From Sphingomonas sp. S-NIH.Pt15_0812 (GTDB lineage: Bacteria; Pseudomonadota; Alphaproteobacteria; Sphingomonadales; Sphingomonadaceae): DNA of 64,000 bases. Below the pieces are notes generated by a model that saw nothing but the letters and a program-made list of their open reading frames with translations, was not told the origin of the DNA and made no database searches. Position 1 is the first letter of the stretch. Each line of letters begins with the position of its first letter. The translations under genes were made by a program, and so were the position numbers. The stretch covers positions 62,001-126,000 of the forward strand of contig NZ_QLJH01000001.1 of assembly GCF_003951315.1 (NCBI RefSeq). Reading direction: 5' to 3'. Positions 23,914 to 31,531 of this stretch are shown here, piece after piece.

Positions 23914-24807
23914 GTGACACCCGCGCTCCCGCATCCGCTCGCCGCCCGCTGGGCCGCGCATCTCGCCGATGTGCGCCGCCGCTCCGCGCATACGGTGCGC
24001 GCCTATCATGCCACCGCCGACCGGCTGCTCGCCTTCCTGCGCGGCCATTGGGGCGAACCGGTGACTTCGACCCGGCTGGCCGCGCTGACCGGTGCCGACC
24101 TGCGCGCCTATCTGGCCGCGCGACGGGGGGAGGGACTGACCAACGCGTCGGCCGCGCGCGAACTGTCGGCGGTGCGCGGGTTCCTGGAATGGGCGGAGAT
24201 CGAGCCGCCGCGGCTGCGCGCGCCGCGCTCGCCCCGATCGGTGCCGCGCCCGGTCGCGCCCGCCGACGTGCTGGCGCTGGCGGAGGAGGTGGCGGACGAG
24301 GCGCTGGAGCCGTGGATGGCGGCGCGCGACTGGGCGTTGCTGCTGCTGCTCTATGGCGCGGGCCTGCGGATCGGCGAGGCGATGGCGCTGACCGGCCGCG
24401 TCCTGCCGCTCGGCGAGACGCTGACGGTGCAGGGCAAGGGCGGCCGGACGCGGATCGTGCCGCTGCTCGCGCAAGTGAAGGGCGCAATCGACGCCTATGT
24501 CGCGCAATGCCCCTGGGCGATGGCGAAGGATGCGGCGCTGTTCCGGGGCCTGCGCGGGGGGCCGCTGTCGCCGACGCTGATCCGCCGCGCGATCCGGGGG
24601 GCGCGGGCGCGGCTGTCGCTCGGCGAACGGACGACGCCGCATGCGCTCCGCCATAGTTTCGCGACGCACCTGCTGGGGCGCGGGGCGGACCTGCGGTCGC
24701 TCCAGGAACTGCTGGGCCATGCCAGCCTGTCGTCGACGCAGATCTATACGGCGGTGGACGCGGCGCATCTGCTCGACGTGTACCGTCATGCGCATCCCCG
24801 GGCTTGA
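23914..24807 (+). CDS. xerC: Tyrosine recombinase XerC
   Basis: A site-specific recombinase that resolves chromosome dimers at dif with XerD and FtsK. The 297-aa protein has the N-terminal core-binding SAM-like domain (about 1-95) and the catalytic domain with GAGLRIGEAM (Arg), GKGGRTRIVPL (Lys), HALRHSFATHLL (His and Arg) and LGHASLSSTQIYT (His and nucleophile Tyr). Start is GTG. Length and the absence of flanking att-like repeats or phage genes argue for the housekeeping recombinase rather than an integrase. An inverted repeat follows the gene. Confidence 0.93.
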   Translation: MTPALPHPLAARWAAHLADVRRRSAHTVRAYHATADRLLAFLRGHWGEPVTSTRLAALTGADLRAYLAARRGEGLTNASAARELSAVRGFLEWAEIEPPRLRAPRSPRSVPRPVAPADVLALAEEVADEALEPWMAARDWALLLLLYGAGLRIGEAMALTGRVLPLGETLTVQGKGGRTRIVPLLAQVKGAIDAYVAQCPWAMAKDAALFRGLRGGPLSPTLIRRAIRGARARLSLGERTTPHALRHSFATHLLGRGADLRSLQELLGHASLSSTQIYTAVDAAHLLDVYRHAHPRA

Positions 24808-24848
24808 GGGTTTTTGTCCGCCAAGACGCAAGGCGCAAGAAGAAGATT

Positions 24849-24968
24849 GTTCAGCGAAGGCGCGAAGGCGTTGCGGCTGGACAATCCGTTTCCCTTCTTC
24901 ACCGGCGCTAAATGGAGGAGGCGCTGGCGCGCGCGAATCCTCCTTGCGCCTTCGCGCCTTCTCTGAAC
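24849..24968. repeat. 22-bp inverted repeat pair in the xerC-DedA gap
   Basis: Arms at 24849-24870 and 24947-24968 are inverted copies with one mismatch, each built from GCGAAGG/CGCGAAGG units. The pair spans the gap between convergent xerC and the DedA gene and overlaps no gene. It differs in sequence from the REP-like copies at 3195 and 38454. It may be another dispersed palindromic repeat or a terminator for both genes. Confidence 0.65.
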
Positions 24969-24974
24969 CCATCC

Positions 24975-25577
24975 TTATTCTTCGCGTGGCTTCCAGGTGA
25001 CGACGCGGTAGACATAGTAACCGAGCACCGCGACCATGGTCGCGATCGCCAGCGGCCCGACATAGCGGTCGAGCTGCTCGAAATTACGGTCGAGCAGGAT
25101 GCCCGCGCCCGCCAGGATGATGTTCCAGATCGTCGTCCCGGCGCTGGTCGCGACCAGGAAGCGCCAGCGCGGCATCTTCGCCATGCCGGCGGGCAGCGAG
25201 ATGATCGTGCGGAAGCTGGGCATGAAGCGGAACACGAAGATCACCCAGCCGCCGCGATCGTGGAAGAAGCGGGTGATCGCCTCCACATCCTGCCAGTCGA
25301 CGGTCAGCCAGCGTCCCCAGCGATCGACGAACGGCTTCAACCCCCGATAGCCGAACTTCCGGCCGAGCGCGTACCAGACGTAATTGCCGATCACCGACCC
25401 GACCGTGCCGGCAAGCAGCAGCCAACCAAGCTGCATCTGCCCGCGCGCCACCGCCATGCCACCCAGCCCCATGATCACCTCGGAGGGGATGGGCGGAAAG
25501 ATATTCTCCAGCGCCATGAGCGCGACGATGCCGAGATAGCCGCCGCGCGTGATCCATTCGAGGATGAAGTCGGTCAT
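24975..25577 (-). CDS. DedA family inner-membrane protein
   Basis: A 200-aa integral membrane protein of the DedA/VTT superfamily, whose members include undecaprenyl-phosphate or phospholipid flippases. Typical features: ENIFPPIPSEVIMGLGG near the N-terminus, GNYVWYALGRKFG, the conserved FRFMPSFRTIISLPAG with the functionally important Arg and Gly, and several hydrophobic helices. The acidic Glu in ENIFPP and the arginines in RFMPSFR match residues conserved in the family. It lies 7 bp after the gshB stop, co-directional with yraN-like and gshB, so co-transcription is likely. Confidence 0.9.
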   Translation of the reverse strand: MTDFILEWITRGGYLGIVALMALENIFPPIPSEVIMGLGGMAVARGQMQLGWLLLAGTVGSVIGNYVWYALGRKFGYRGLKPFVDRWGRWLTVDWQDVEAITRFFHDRGGWVIFVFRFMPSFRTIISLPAGMAKMPRWRFLVATSAGTTIWNIILAGAGILLDRNFEQLDRYVGPLAIATMVAVLGYYVYRVVTWKPREE

Positions 25578-25584
25578 GCCCGGT

Positions 25585-26541
25585 TCAACGCCGGGCGGCG
25601 ACCTTGGCTTCGATCGAATCCCAGATCATGCCGGCGACATCGGTGCCGTCGAACTTCTCGATCGCGACGATGCCGGTCGGCGAGGTGACGTTGATCTCGG
25701 TCAGCCACTCGCCGCCGATCACGTCGATGCCGACGAACAGCAGCCCGCGCCGCTTCAGCTCCGGCCCCAGTTCCGCGCAGATGGCCCGTTCGCGATCGGT
25801 CAGCTCGGTCTTCTCCGCCGATCCGCCGACCGCCAGGTTGGAGCGGATCTCGCCTTCGCCGGGCAGCCGGTTGATCGCGCCCGCCACCTCGCCATCGACC
25901 AGCACGATGCGCTTGTCGCCCTTCGCCACCGCCGGCAGGAACGCCTGGATCATGTGCGGTTCGCGCCAGGTCTGGTTGAACACCTCGATCAGCGCCGACA
26001 GGTTCGCCCCGTCCGCGCCGACGCGGAAGATCGCCTTGCCGCCATTGCCGTGCAGCGGCTTGACCACGATCTCGCCATGCGTCGCCAGGAAAGCGCGCGC
26101 CTCCTCCAGCGAGCGGGTGATGAGCGTCGGCGGCATGAAATGCGCATAGTCCAGCACGAACACCTTCTCGGGCGCGTTGCGGACGCTGTGCGGATCGTTG
26201 ACGACCAGGGTCCGGTCGGCGATCCGCTCCAGCAGGTGTGTCGCGGTGATATAGCCCAGGTCGAAGGGCGGGTCCTGGCGCATCAGGATGACGTCGACCT
26301 CGGCCCCCAGGTCGAGCCGGACGGGCGCGTCGAAGCGGAAATGATCGCCCGCCACCCGCTGCACCGTCACCGGATGCGCGCGCGCCGTCAGCCGCCCGTC
26401 GGACCAGTTGAGATCCTCCGGCCCGTAATGGAACAGGCGATGCCCGCGCGCCTGCGCCGACAGCATCAGCGCGAAGCTGGAGTCACCGGCGATGTTGATG
26501 CCGGCGAGCGGGTCCATCTGGACCGCGACGGAAAGGGACAT
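25585..26541 (-). CDS. gshB: Glutathione synthetase
   Basis: ATP-dependent ligase joining gamma-glutamylcysteine and glycine in the cytoplasm. The 318-aa protein starts MSLSVAVQMDPLAGINIAGDS and contains RQDPPFDLGYITATHLLE, NDPHSVRNAPEK, the ATP-grasp segments EIVVKPLHGNGGKAIFRV and RRGLLFVGIDVIGG, and NVTSPTGIVAIEKFDG near the end. GGAG precedes the chosen ATG at 26541. It follows the YraN-like gene by 49 bp and precedes DedA by 7 bp. The nearby glutaredoxin-MauE fusion (33112) would use glutathione chemistry, but no direct link is implied. Confidence 0.96.
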   Translation of the reverse strand: MSLSVAVQMDPLAGINIAGDSSFALMLSAQARGHRLFHYGPEDLNWSDGRLTARAHPVTVQRVAGDHFRFDAPVRLDLGAEVDVILMRQDPPFDLGYITATHLLERIADRTLVVNDPHSVRNAPEKVFVLDYAHFMPPTLITRSLEEARAFLATHGEIVVKPLHGNGGKAIFRVGADGANLSALIEVFNQTWREPHMIQAFLPAVAKGDKRIVLVDGEVAGAINRLPGEGEIRSNLAVGGSAEKTELTDRERAICAELGPELKRRGLLFVGIDVIGGEWLTEINVTSPTGIVAIEKFDGTDVAGMIWDSIEAKVAARR

Positions 26542-26590
26542 GGGCACTCCGATCGGGCTTGGGGCTGTGGCGGCGGGATGTAGGCGCGTC

Positions 26591-26974
26591 TCAGCCGCCG
26601 ATCCAGGCATTCTCGATATGACGCGGCCGGCAACCGGGGGCGAGCAGCAGCACGTCGACGCGGATATCGTCGCCCGGCCCCGCATAGCGCGGCATCAGCA
26701 GCTCCGCCGCCGCCGCGACCCGCGCCAGCCGGCGTTCGTCGATCGCCCAGTCGAGATCGGCGGCGGTCGCGCGCGTCTTCACTTCGATGAAGGCGATGAG
26801 CGAACCCCGGCGCGCGACCAGATCGACCTCGCCGGCGGGTGTCCGGACCCGGCGGTCCAGCACCTGCCAGCCCTTCAGCCGCAACCACCACCCCGCCAGC
26901 CGCTCGCCGCGCCGACCGGCGGACTCGGCCTTCTGGCGGTGCGCGGCGGTCCGGGGGCGGGAAGGGCGGAGCAT
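26591..26974 (-). CDS. YraN/UPF0102 family putative endonuclease
   Basis: A 127-aa protein of the YraN family, which has a restriction-endonuclease-like fold and unknown cellular role (suggested in DNA repair or recombination). The nuclease-like motif is visible as AGEVDLVARRGSLIAFIEVKTR, with the Asp and the Glu-x-Lys of the fold. ATG at 26974 is preferred over an in-frame TTG 36 bases upstream. In many proteobacteria yraN sits beside rsmI and lpoA; here the rsmI-lpoA pair is on the other side of a 578-bp low-GC scar, suggesting that an insertion split the neighbourhood. Confidence 0.9.
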   Translation of the reverse strand: MLRPSRPRTAAHRQKAESAGRRGERLAGWWLRLKGWQVLDRRVRTPAGEVDLVARRGSLIAFIEVKTRATAADLDWAIDERRLARVAAAAELLMPRYAGPGDDIRVDVLLLAPGCRPRHIENAWIGG

Positions 26975-27165
26975 GGCGTGCAGGGTGGCGCGGCCGAAGA
27001 CGGGTGGCAAGAGGCACGGTCGCGCGCGTTAGCTTAACGGCGCGTACCCCAGTTGCAGTGAGAGCCGAACGATTTGGCTAAGCATCCCGTCTGGTTTCCC
27101 CATCCGCTTTATGGCGTTTCGAAAAAAGATCAATCGGGAAGACGCAAGAGACAGGTAGAGGTTGA

Positions 27166-27270
27166 CTAAGCAATCCGGAGCTTCGTCCCATCGAAAATGC
27201 TATTGAGGGAATGTTGAATCGGCTTAAGCGCGGTATAGAATGTGTCCAGCACATGCCGTATGTGGAGTGG
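27166..27270 (+). pseudogene. IS630-like transposase fragment
   Basis: One frame reads NPELRPIENAIEGMLNRLKRG, resembling the C-terminal catalytic segment SPELNPIENAWSKLKR of IS630/Tc1-type DDE transposases, in which the Glu is the last acidic residue. A stop precedes it and the frame loses similarity afterwards, so only about 30 residues remain. No terminal inverted repeats or target duplication were recognised. Confidence 0.45.
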
Positions 27271-27272
27271 CT

Positions 27273-27440
27273 ATGTACCGCCCTCCTGTCTTTCGTGAAA
27301 ACCGTCCTGATGTGCTTTACGAAGCGATCCGGGCGCATCCGCTTGGAACGCTTGTCACCTATGGCAAGTCGAGTCCAGTTTACGAGCTGACAACCAGATG
27401 GATATGGCTGATGAGGTTGCCGCAAGGGGGCGCTGAATAA
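27273..27440 (+). pseudogene. PaiB-like (FMN-binding negative regulator) N-terminal fragment
   Basis: The 55-codon frame begins MYRPPVFRENRPDVLYEAIR followed by AHPLGTLVT, closely matching the start of PaiB-type FMN-binding proteins (compare MYVPAHF...RPEVLHALIRAHPLGTLVT). Similarity stops after about 34 residues and the frame ends at TAA, whereas the intact family is about 200 aa. No continuation was found in other frames downstream, so this is a truncated remnant, with base composition unlike its neighbours. Confidence 0.6.
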
Positions 27441-27552
27441 ACGCTTGATCCGTATCGTTTTCGATAGTCGATCATTTCTCGAACGCTATCCTCTCGCCAC
27501 TCGGTGCGGATAGCGCCGCCGCGTCACTGCTCTGTGGGGGCGCTCCTCATCC

Positions 27553-28389
27553 TCACCCCTCCGCCTTCATCGCCAGCGCCCGCGCGTACAGCGCCTTGCG
27601 GTCCAGCCCCAGGCGCTTCGCCACCTCGCCGGCGGCCTTGGCGGCGGGGAGGCGGGTGAGGGCTTCGGCCAGCGCCGTGTCGCCTTCCTCCGCGCTGGCG
27701 GGCGGGGCCTCGCCGGGGGGCGCGACGACGATGACGATCTCGCCCCGGGGCGGGGCGTCGGCATAGCGGTCGGCGAGCGTCGCCAGCGTGCCCGTCACCG
27801 CCTCCTCGAACCGCTTGCTGATCTCGCGCGTCACGGCCGCCTCGCGGTCGCCCAGCACCGCCGCCAGCGTCGCCAGGCAGGCGCCCAGGCGCGGGCCGGA
27901 TTCGTAGAGGACCAATGTCGCTCGCACCGCCGCCACCTCGGCGATGGCATCGCCGCGCGCCTTCTCCTTGGGCGGCAGGAAGCCCAGGAACAGGAAGCGG
28001 TCGGTCGGCAGGCCGGCGAGCGTCAGGGCCGCCACCGCCGCGCACGGACCGGGAATGGTGACCACCGCATGGCCGGCCGCGCGCGCGTCGCGGACCAGCT
28101 TGTAGCCGGGGTCGGAAATCAGCGGCGTGCCCGCATCCGACACCAAGGCCACCGCCTCCGTGGCCATCCGGGCGATCAGTCCGGGACGGACCCCTTCGGC
28201 ATTATGGTCGTGGTAGGGAACCATCGGGCGCTTCGCACCGATATGGCGGAGGAGGCCGGCAGTGACGCGGCTGTCCTCCACGGCGATGACGTCGGCACGC
28301 GAAAGAATATCGGCCGCACGGGGGCTTAGGTCGCCGAGATTGCCGATCGGCGTCGCGACGATGTAGAGTCCGGGTTCAAGAGGAGACAT
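27553..28389 (-). CDS. rsmI: 16S rRNA 2'-O-ribose C1402 methyltransferase RsmI
   Basis: SAM-dependent methyltransferase (tetrapyrrole methylase fold) that modifies C1402 in the ribosomal P-site region. The 278-aa protein starts MSPLEPGLYIVATPIGNLGDL and has AVEDSRVTAGLL, VPYHDHN, ALVSDAGTPLISDPGYKLV, TIPGPCAAVAALTLAGLPTD and FLGFLPPKEKAR, all diagnostic. Its start is only 4 bp from the start of the divergent LpoA-like gene, leaving no dedicated promoter gap. An alternative ATG 12 bases upstream would overlap that gene. Confidence 0.95.
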   Translation of the reverse strand: MSPLEPGLYIVATPIGNLGDLSPRAADILSRADVIAVEDSRVTAGLLRHIGAKRPMVPYHDHNAEGVRPGLIARMATEAVALVSDAGTPLISDPGYKLVRDARAAGHAVVTIPGPCAAVAALTLAGLPTDRFLFLGFLPPKEKARGDAIAEVAAVRATLVLYESGPRLGACLATLAAVLGDREAAVTREISKRFEEAVTGTLATLADRYADAPPRGEIVIVVAPPGEAPPASAEEGDTALAEALTRLPAAKAAGEVAKRLGLDRKALYARALAMKAEG

Positions 28390-28393
28390 GGGG

Positions 28394-29599
28394 ATGCACA
28401 TGGCAGAGGCGACGGGGTCGCTGCAACGGGGGCGTGTCGGGCGCTGGTTCGCGCTGGCCGCCGCGGCGTTGCTCGGCGCCTGTTCGACGGTGGTGCCGCG
28501 TGGGGTCGAACCGCCCGCGCCGCCGCCCCAGGCGACCGCGCCCGTCGTCCGTCCCCCGGCCGGGGTGGAGCCGGGCCTACCGCGCGACGAGGCGCGCAAT
28601 CGCGTCGCGCTGCTGGTGCCGCTGAGCGGGGCCAATGCCGGCGTCGGCCGTTCGATCGCCAATGCGACGATGCTGGCGCTGCTCGACACCCAGGCCAAGT
28701 CGGTCCGCATCACCAATTACGACACGGCCGGCGGCGCGGCGGCGGCGGCGAGCCGCGCGATCGCCGAGGGCGCGCAACTGATCCTTGGCCCGCTGCTGGC
28801 CGACGATGCCCGCGCGGTCGCGCCGATCGCGCGCGCGGCGGGCGTGCCGGTGCTGTCCTTCTCCAACGACACCAGCGTGGCGGGGCCGGGCACCTATGTG
28901 ATGGGCTATGTCCCGGCCCAGTCGATCGCGCGCGTGGTCGACTATGCGCATGGGCGCGGCGTCACCAGCTTCGCGGGGCTGGTGCCCAACGGCCTCTATG
29001 GCGAGCGGGCCTCCACCGCCTTCCTGCGCGCGGTCGAGGGGGCGGGCGGGCAGGTCGTCTCGCTCCAGACCTATGGCCGCGCCGCCGGGGCGGTCGGCGC
29101 GGCGGCGCAGCGGCTGGTCGCCAAGGCCCCCTATGACGCGGTGATGATCGCCGACAGCGCCCCGGTGGCGGCGGTCGCCGCGCCCGTCGTCAAGCGCGCG
29201 AGCGGGGCGGGCACGCACCTGCTCGGCACCGAATTGTGGAATTCGGAAAACGGCCTGGCGGCGAAGACCGCGCTGGCCGGGGCCTGGTATGCCTCGGTGT
29301 CGAACACGCTCTATCGCCAATATGCGATCAAATACCGTGCGCGCTACGGCGCCTCCCCCTATCGCCTGTCGAGCCTCGGCTATGACGCGGTGCTGCTGAC
29401 CGTGCGCATCTCCCGCGACTGGGCAACCGGCCGGCCCTTCCCCGAGGCGAAGCTGCGCGATCCGGACGGGTTCGCCGGGATCGATGGCGCGTTCCGCTTC
29501 GGCCGCGACGGCGTCGCCGAACGCGCGCTGGAGGTGCAGGAGGTGCGCCCGGGCGGCAGCATCGTCGTCTCCCCCGCGCCGGCCGGCTTCGGGGGATAG
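28394..29599 (+). CDS. LpoA-like lipoprotein (penicillin-binding protein activator)
   Basis: A 401-aa predicted outer-membrane lipoprotein of the LpoA/YraM family, which activates class A PBPs in peptidoglycan synthesis. The signal peptide has the lipobox LLGACS; after a Pro-rich linker the periplasmic-binding-protein-like domain starts NRVALLVPLSGANAGVGRSI and continues with LILGPLLADDARAVAP, VLSFSNDTSVAGPGTYVMG and LGYDAVLL. The N-terminal TPR domain of E. coli LpoA is absent, as is usual in alphaproteobacteria. AGGAG lies 8 bases before the ATG at 28394; ATGs at 28388 and 28400 are alternatives. Convergent with hemW. Confidence 0.88.
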   Translation: MHMAEATGSLQRGRVGRWFALAAAALLGACSTVVPRGVEPPAPPPQATAPVVRPPAGVEPGLPRDEARNRVALLVPLSGANAGVGRSIANATMLALLDTQAKSVRITNYDTAGGAAAAASRAIAEGAQLILGPLLADDARAVAPIARAAGVPVLSFSNDTSVAGPGTYVMGYVPAQSIARVVDYAHGRGVTSFAGLVPNGLYGERASTAFLRAVEGAGGQVVSLQTYGRAAGAVGAAAQRLVAKAPYDAVMIADSAPVAAVAAPVVKRASGAGTHLLGTELWNSENGLAAKTALAGAWYASVSNTLYRQYAIKYRARYGASPYRLSSLGYDAVLLTVRISRDWATGRPFPEAKLRDPDGFAGIDGAFRFGRDGVAERALEVQEVRPGGSIVVSPAPAGFGG

Positions 29600-29626
29600 G
29601 GCGCGGACATGGAGCGTAGCGCGACC

Positions 29627-30766
29627 TCAGCCGTCGCTGACCAGCTCGGTCAGGATCGCGTCGAGCAGCAGCGCGCCCGCTTCGGTCACGCGCAACCGGC
29701 CGGGTTCCGTCGCCACCAGTCCCTGGGTCGAGAGACGCGCCACCGCGCGCGTATCGATCGGCGCGGTGCCGCCGGCCAGCGCCGCGACCCGCGCCGTGTC
29801 GATCCCCTCGCGCAGGCGGAGGCCCATGACCAGCGCCTCGGTCGCGCGTTCGTGCGGGGTGAGCGGGGTCTCGCTCTGCGCGCCATGGCCGTTGCGGGCG
29901 ACCGCGTTCAGGAAATTCTCCGGCTTCTTGTGCCGCACCGTCGCCAGCCCGCCGCGCCGGCCATGCGCGCCCGGCCCGACGCCGGCATAATCGCCGTACC
30001 GCCAATAGGTCAGGTTGTGGCGGCTCTCCGCGCCGGGGCGGGCGTGATTGGATGTCTCATAGGCGGGCAGGCCGGCGGCGGCGGTCATGGCGCGGGTCGC
30101 CTCGAACAGGTCGGCGGCGGTGTCGCCATCGGGGATCACCAGCCGCCCCGCCTGCGCCTCGGTCGCGAAGCGCGTGCCCGGCTCGATGGTCAATTGGTAG
30201 AGCGACAGATGCTCGGTGCCGAGCGCGATGCCGCGCGTCAGCTCCGCCTCCCAATCCGCGAGGCGATGGCCGGGCCGGGCATAGATCAGGTCGACGCTGA
30301 CCCGCGCGAAGGCGGATTGCGCCGTCTCCACCGCGCGCAGCCCCTCCGCCACGCCATGCGCGCGGCCCAGGAAGCGGAGCGCCTCGTCGTCCAGCGCCTG
30401 GAGACCGAGCGACACGCGATTGACCCCGGCGGCGGCGATGTCGGCGAAGCGGGCGGCTTCGACCGAGGAGGGATTGGCTTCCAGCGTGATCTCGACATCC
30501 GGTGCGAAGCCCCAATGCCGCTCCGCCGCCGCCAGCACGGCGGCGACCGTGGCGGGCGGCATCAGCGAGGGCGTCCCGCCGCCAAAGAAGATCGATCCGA
30601 TCCGCCGCCCCGGCAGCGCCTGCGCCTCATAAGCCAGGTCGGCGAGCAGCGCGTCCTGCCACGCCGCCTCGTCCACGCTCGCGCGGACATGGCTGTTGAA
30701 GTCGCAATAGGGGCATTTCGAGACGCAGAAAGGCCAATGGACATAGAGGGCGAGGTCGTCGGACAT
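29627..30766 (-). CDS. hemW: Radical SAM protein HemW (haem chaperone)
   Basis: A 379-aa HemN-like radical SAM protein; HemW family members bind haem and deliver it to respiratory enzymes and are not coproporphyrinogen oxidases. The cluster motif is CVSKCPYCDF with the HemW-type Phe after the third Cys, followed by FFGGGTPSLM, ITLEANPSS, RVSLGLQALDD, VDLIYARPG and YQLTIEPGT. The C-terminal HemN_C domain (about 300-379) is present. Start at 30766 (MSDDLALYVHWPFC) is preferred over 30790. Divergent from the CAP-domain gene. Confidence 0.93.
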   Translation of the reverse strand: MSDDLALYVHWPFCVSKCPYCDFNSHVRASVDEAAWQDALLADLAYEAQALPGRRIGSIFFGGGTPSLMPPATVAAVLAAAERHWGFAPDVEITLEANPSSVEAARFADIAAAGVNRVSLGLQALDDEALRFLGRAHGVAEGLRAVETAQSAFARVSVDLIYARPGHRLADWEAELTRGIALGTEHLSLYQLTIEPGTRFATEAQAGRLVIPDGDTAADLFEATRAMTAAAGLPAYETSNHARPGAESRHNLTYWRYGDYAGVGPGAHGRRGGLATVRHKKPENFLNAVARNGHGAQSETPLTPHERATEALVMGLRLREGIDTARVAALAGGTAPIDTRAVARLSTQGLVATEPGRLRVTEAGALLLDAILTELVSDG

Positions 30767-30830
30767 CGTATACGTTCGGAAAATGTTCATCTTGCACCGC
30801 TATGGGGCCGCCAGGAGGCTGGGGGAAGTC

Positions 30831-31394
30831 GTGCGTTCGCATTTGATCATGTCGGGGCTCGCATGGGCGAGCCTGGATTTCGCCATCGCTCCGGCCGCCC
30901 GGGCGGCGGAGCCGCCGCCGCCCGCCCCGGTTCAGCCGGTCGCGCCATCGGCGGATGATCCCCTGCGCGGCACGATGCTGGCGATGCACAATGCGACCCG
31001 GGCGCGGGTCGGCGTGCCGCCGCTCGCCTGGGACGCGACGCTCGCCGGCGCGGCGCGAAGCTATGCCGAGGATATGGCCCGAACCGATGTCTTCCGCCAC
31101 TCGCCGCCGTCGATGCGGCGGGGGCAGGGCGAGAATCTGTGGGTCGGATCGCGCGGAGCCTATGACCATGCCGCGATGGCGGCGGCCTGGACGGACGAGG
31201 CGCGGCTGTTCGTGAACCATCCCACGCCGCAGTTCAGCATCACCGGCCGTTGGCAGGATGTCGGCCATTACAGCCAGATCGTCTGGCGCTCGACCACCGC
31301 GCTCGGCTGCGCGATGGCGAGCAGCGCCTCCTTCGACTATGTCGTCTGCCGCTATGGCCCGGCGGGCAATGTGATCGGTCGGACCGCATTCTGA
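30831..31394 (+). CDS. Secreted CAP-domain (SCP/PR-1 type) protein
   Basis: A 187-aa exported protein. After the signal (AARA-AEPP) and a Pro-rich spacer, the CAP domain shows MHNATRARVGVPPLAWD, YAEDMARTDVFRHS, QGENLWVG, FITGRWQDVGHYSQIVWRST-type segments and ALGCAMASSA...VVCRYGPAGN. The conserved His and Glu residues of the cavity (HNATR, GENLW, GHYSQIVW) are kept. Function of bacterial CAP proteins is poorly known. The GTG at 30831 is preferred: GGGGGAA lies just before it and it gives a normal positively charged signal peptide; the ATG at 30783 gives a longer, odd N-terminus and nearly abuts hemW. Confidence 0.85.
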   Translation: MRSHLIMSGLAWASLDFAIAPAARAAEPPPPAPVQPVAPSADDPLRGTMLAMHNATRARVGVPPLAWDATLAGAARSYAEDMARTDVFRHSPPSMRRGQGENLWVGSRGAYDHAAMAAAWTDEARLFVNHPTPQFSITGRWQDVGHYSQIVWRSTTALGCAMASSASFDYVVCRYGPAGNVIGRTAF

Positions 31395-31531
31395 CGGTCA
31401 GACACGCGTGACGGCCGGGAATCGTGTCCATTGTGAACCTACCACCTATCCGAACTGGTGCCATCGCGCCGGAAACCATAGAGTGAGATTATACCGTTAC
31501 GCTTGACGGACCGCTGCATGGAGATAGGCCG

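Larger units (their letters stand above)
26975..27552. other. Low-GC intergenic scar between yraN-like gene and rsmI
   Basis: 578 bp without an intact gene, clearly poorer in G+C than the rest of the window from about 27010 to 27500. It contains a transposase-like fragment (27166-27270), a PaiB-like fragment (27273-27440) and an 8-bp stem hairpin (27484-27491 with 27508-27515). The composition and fragments indicate horizontally acquired, decaying DNA. Confidence 0.7.

Noticed and set aside
23914..24807. Tyrosine recombinase as an integrase of a genomic island
   Set aside because: Size, motifs and position beside priA fit housekeeping XerC; no tRNA, att repeats or phage genes nearby.
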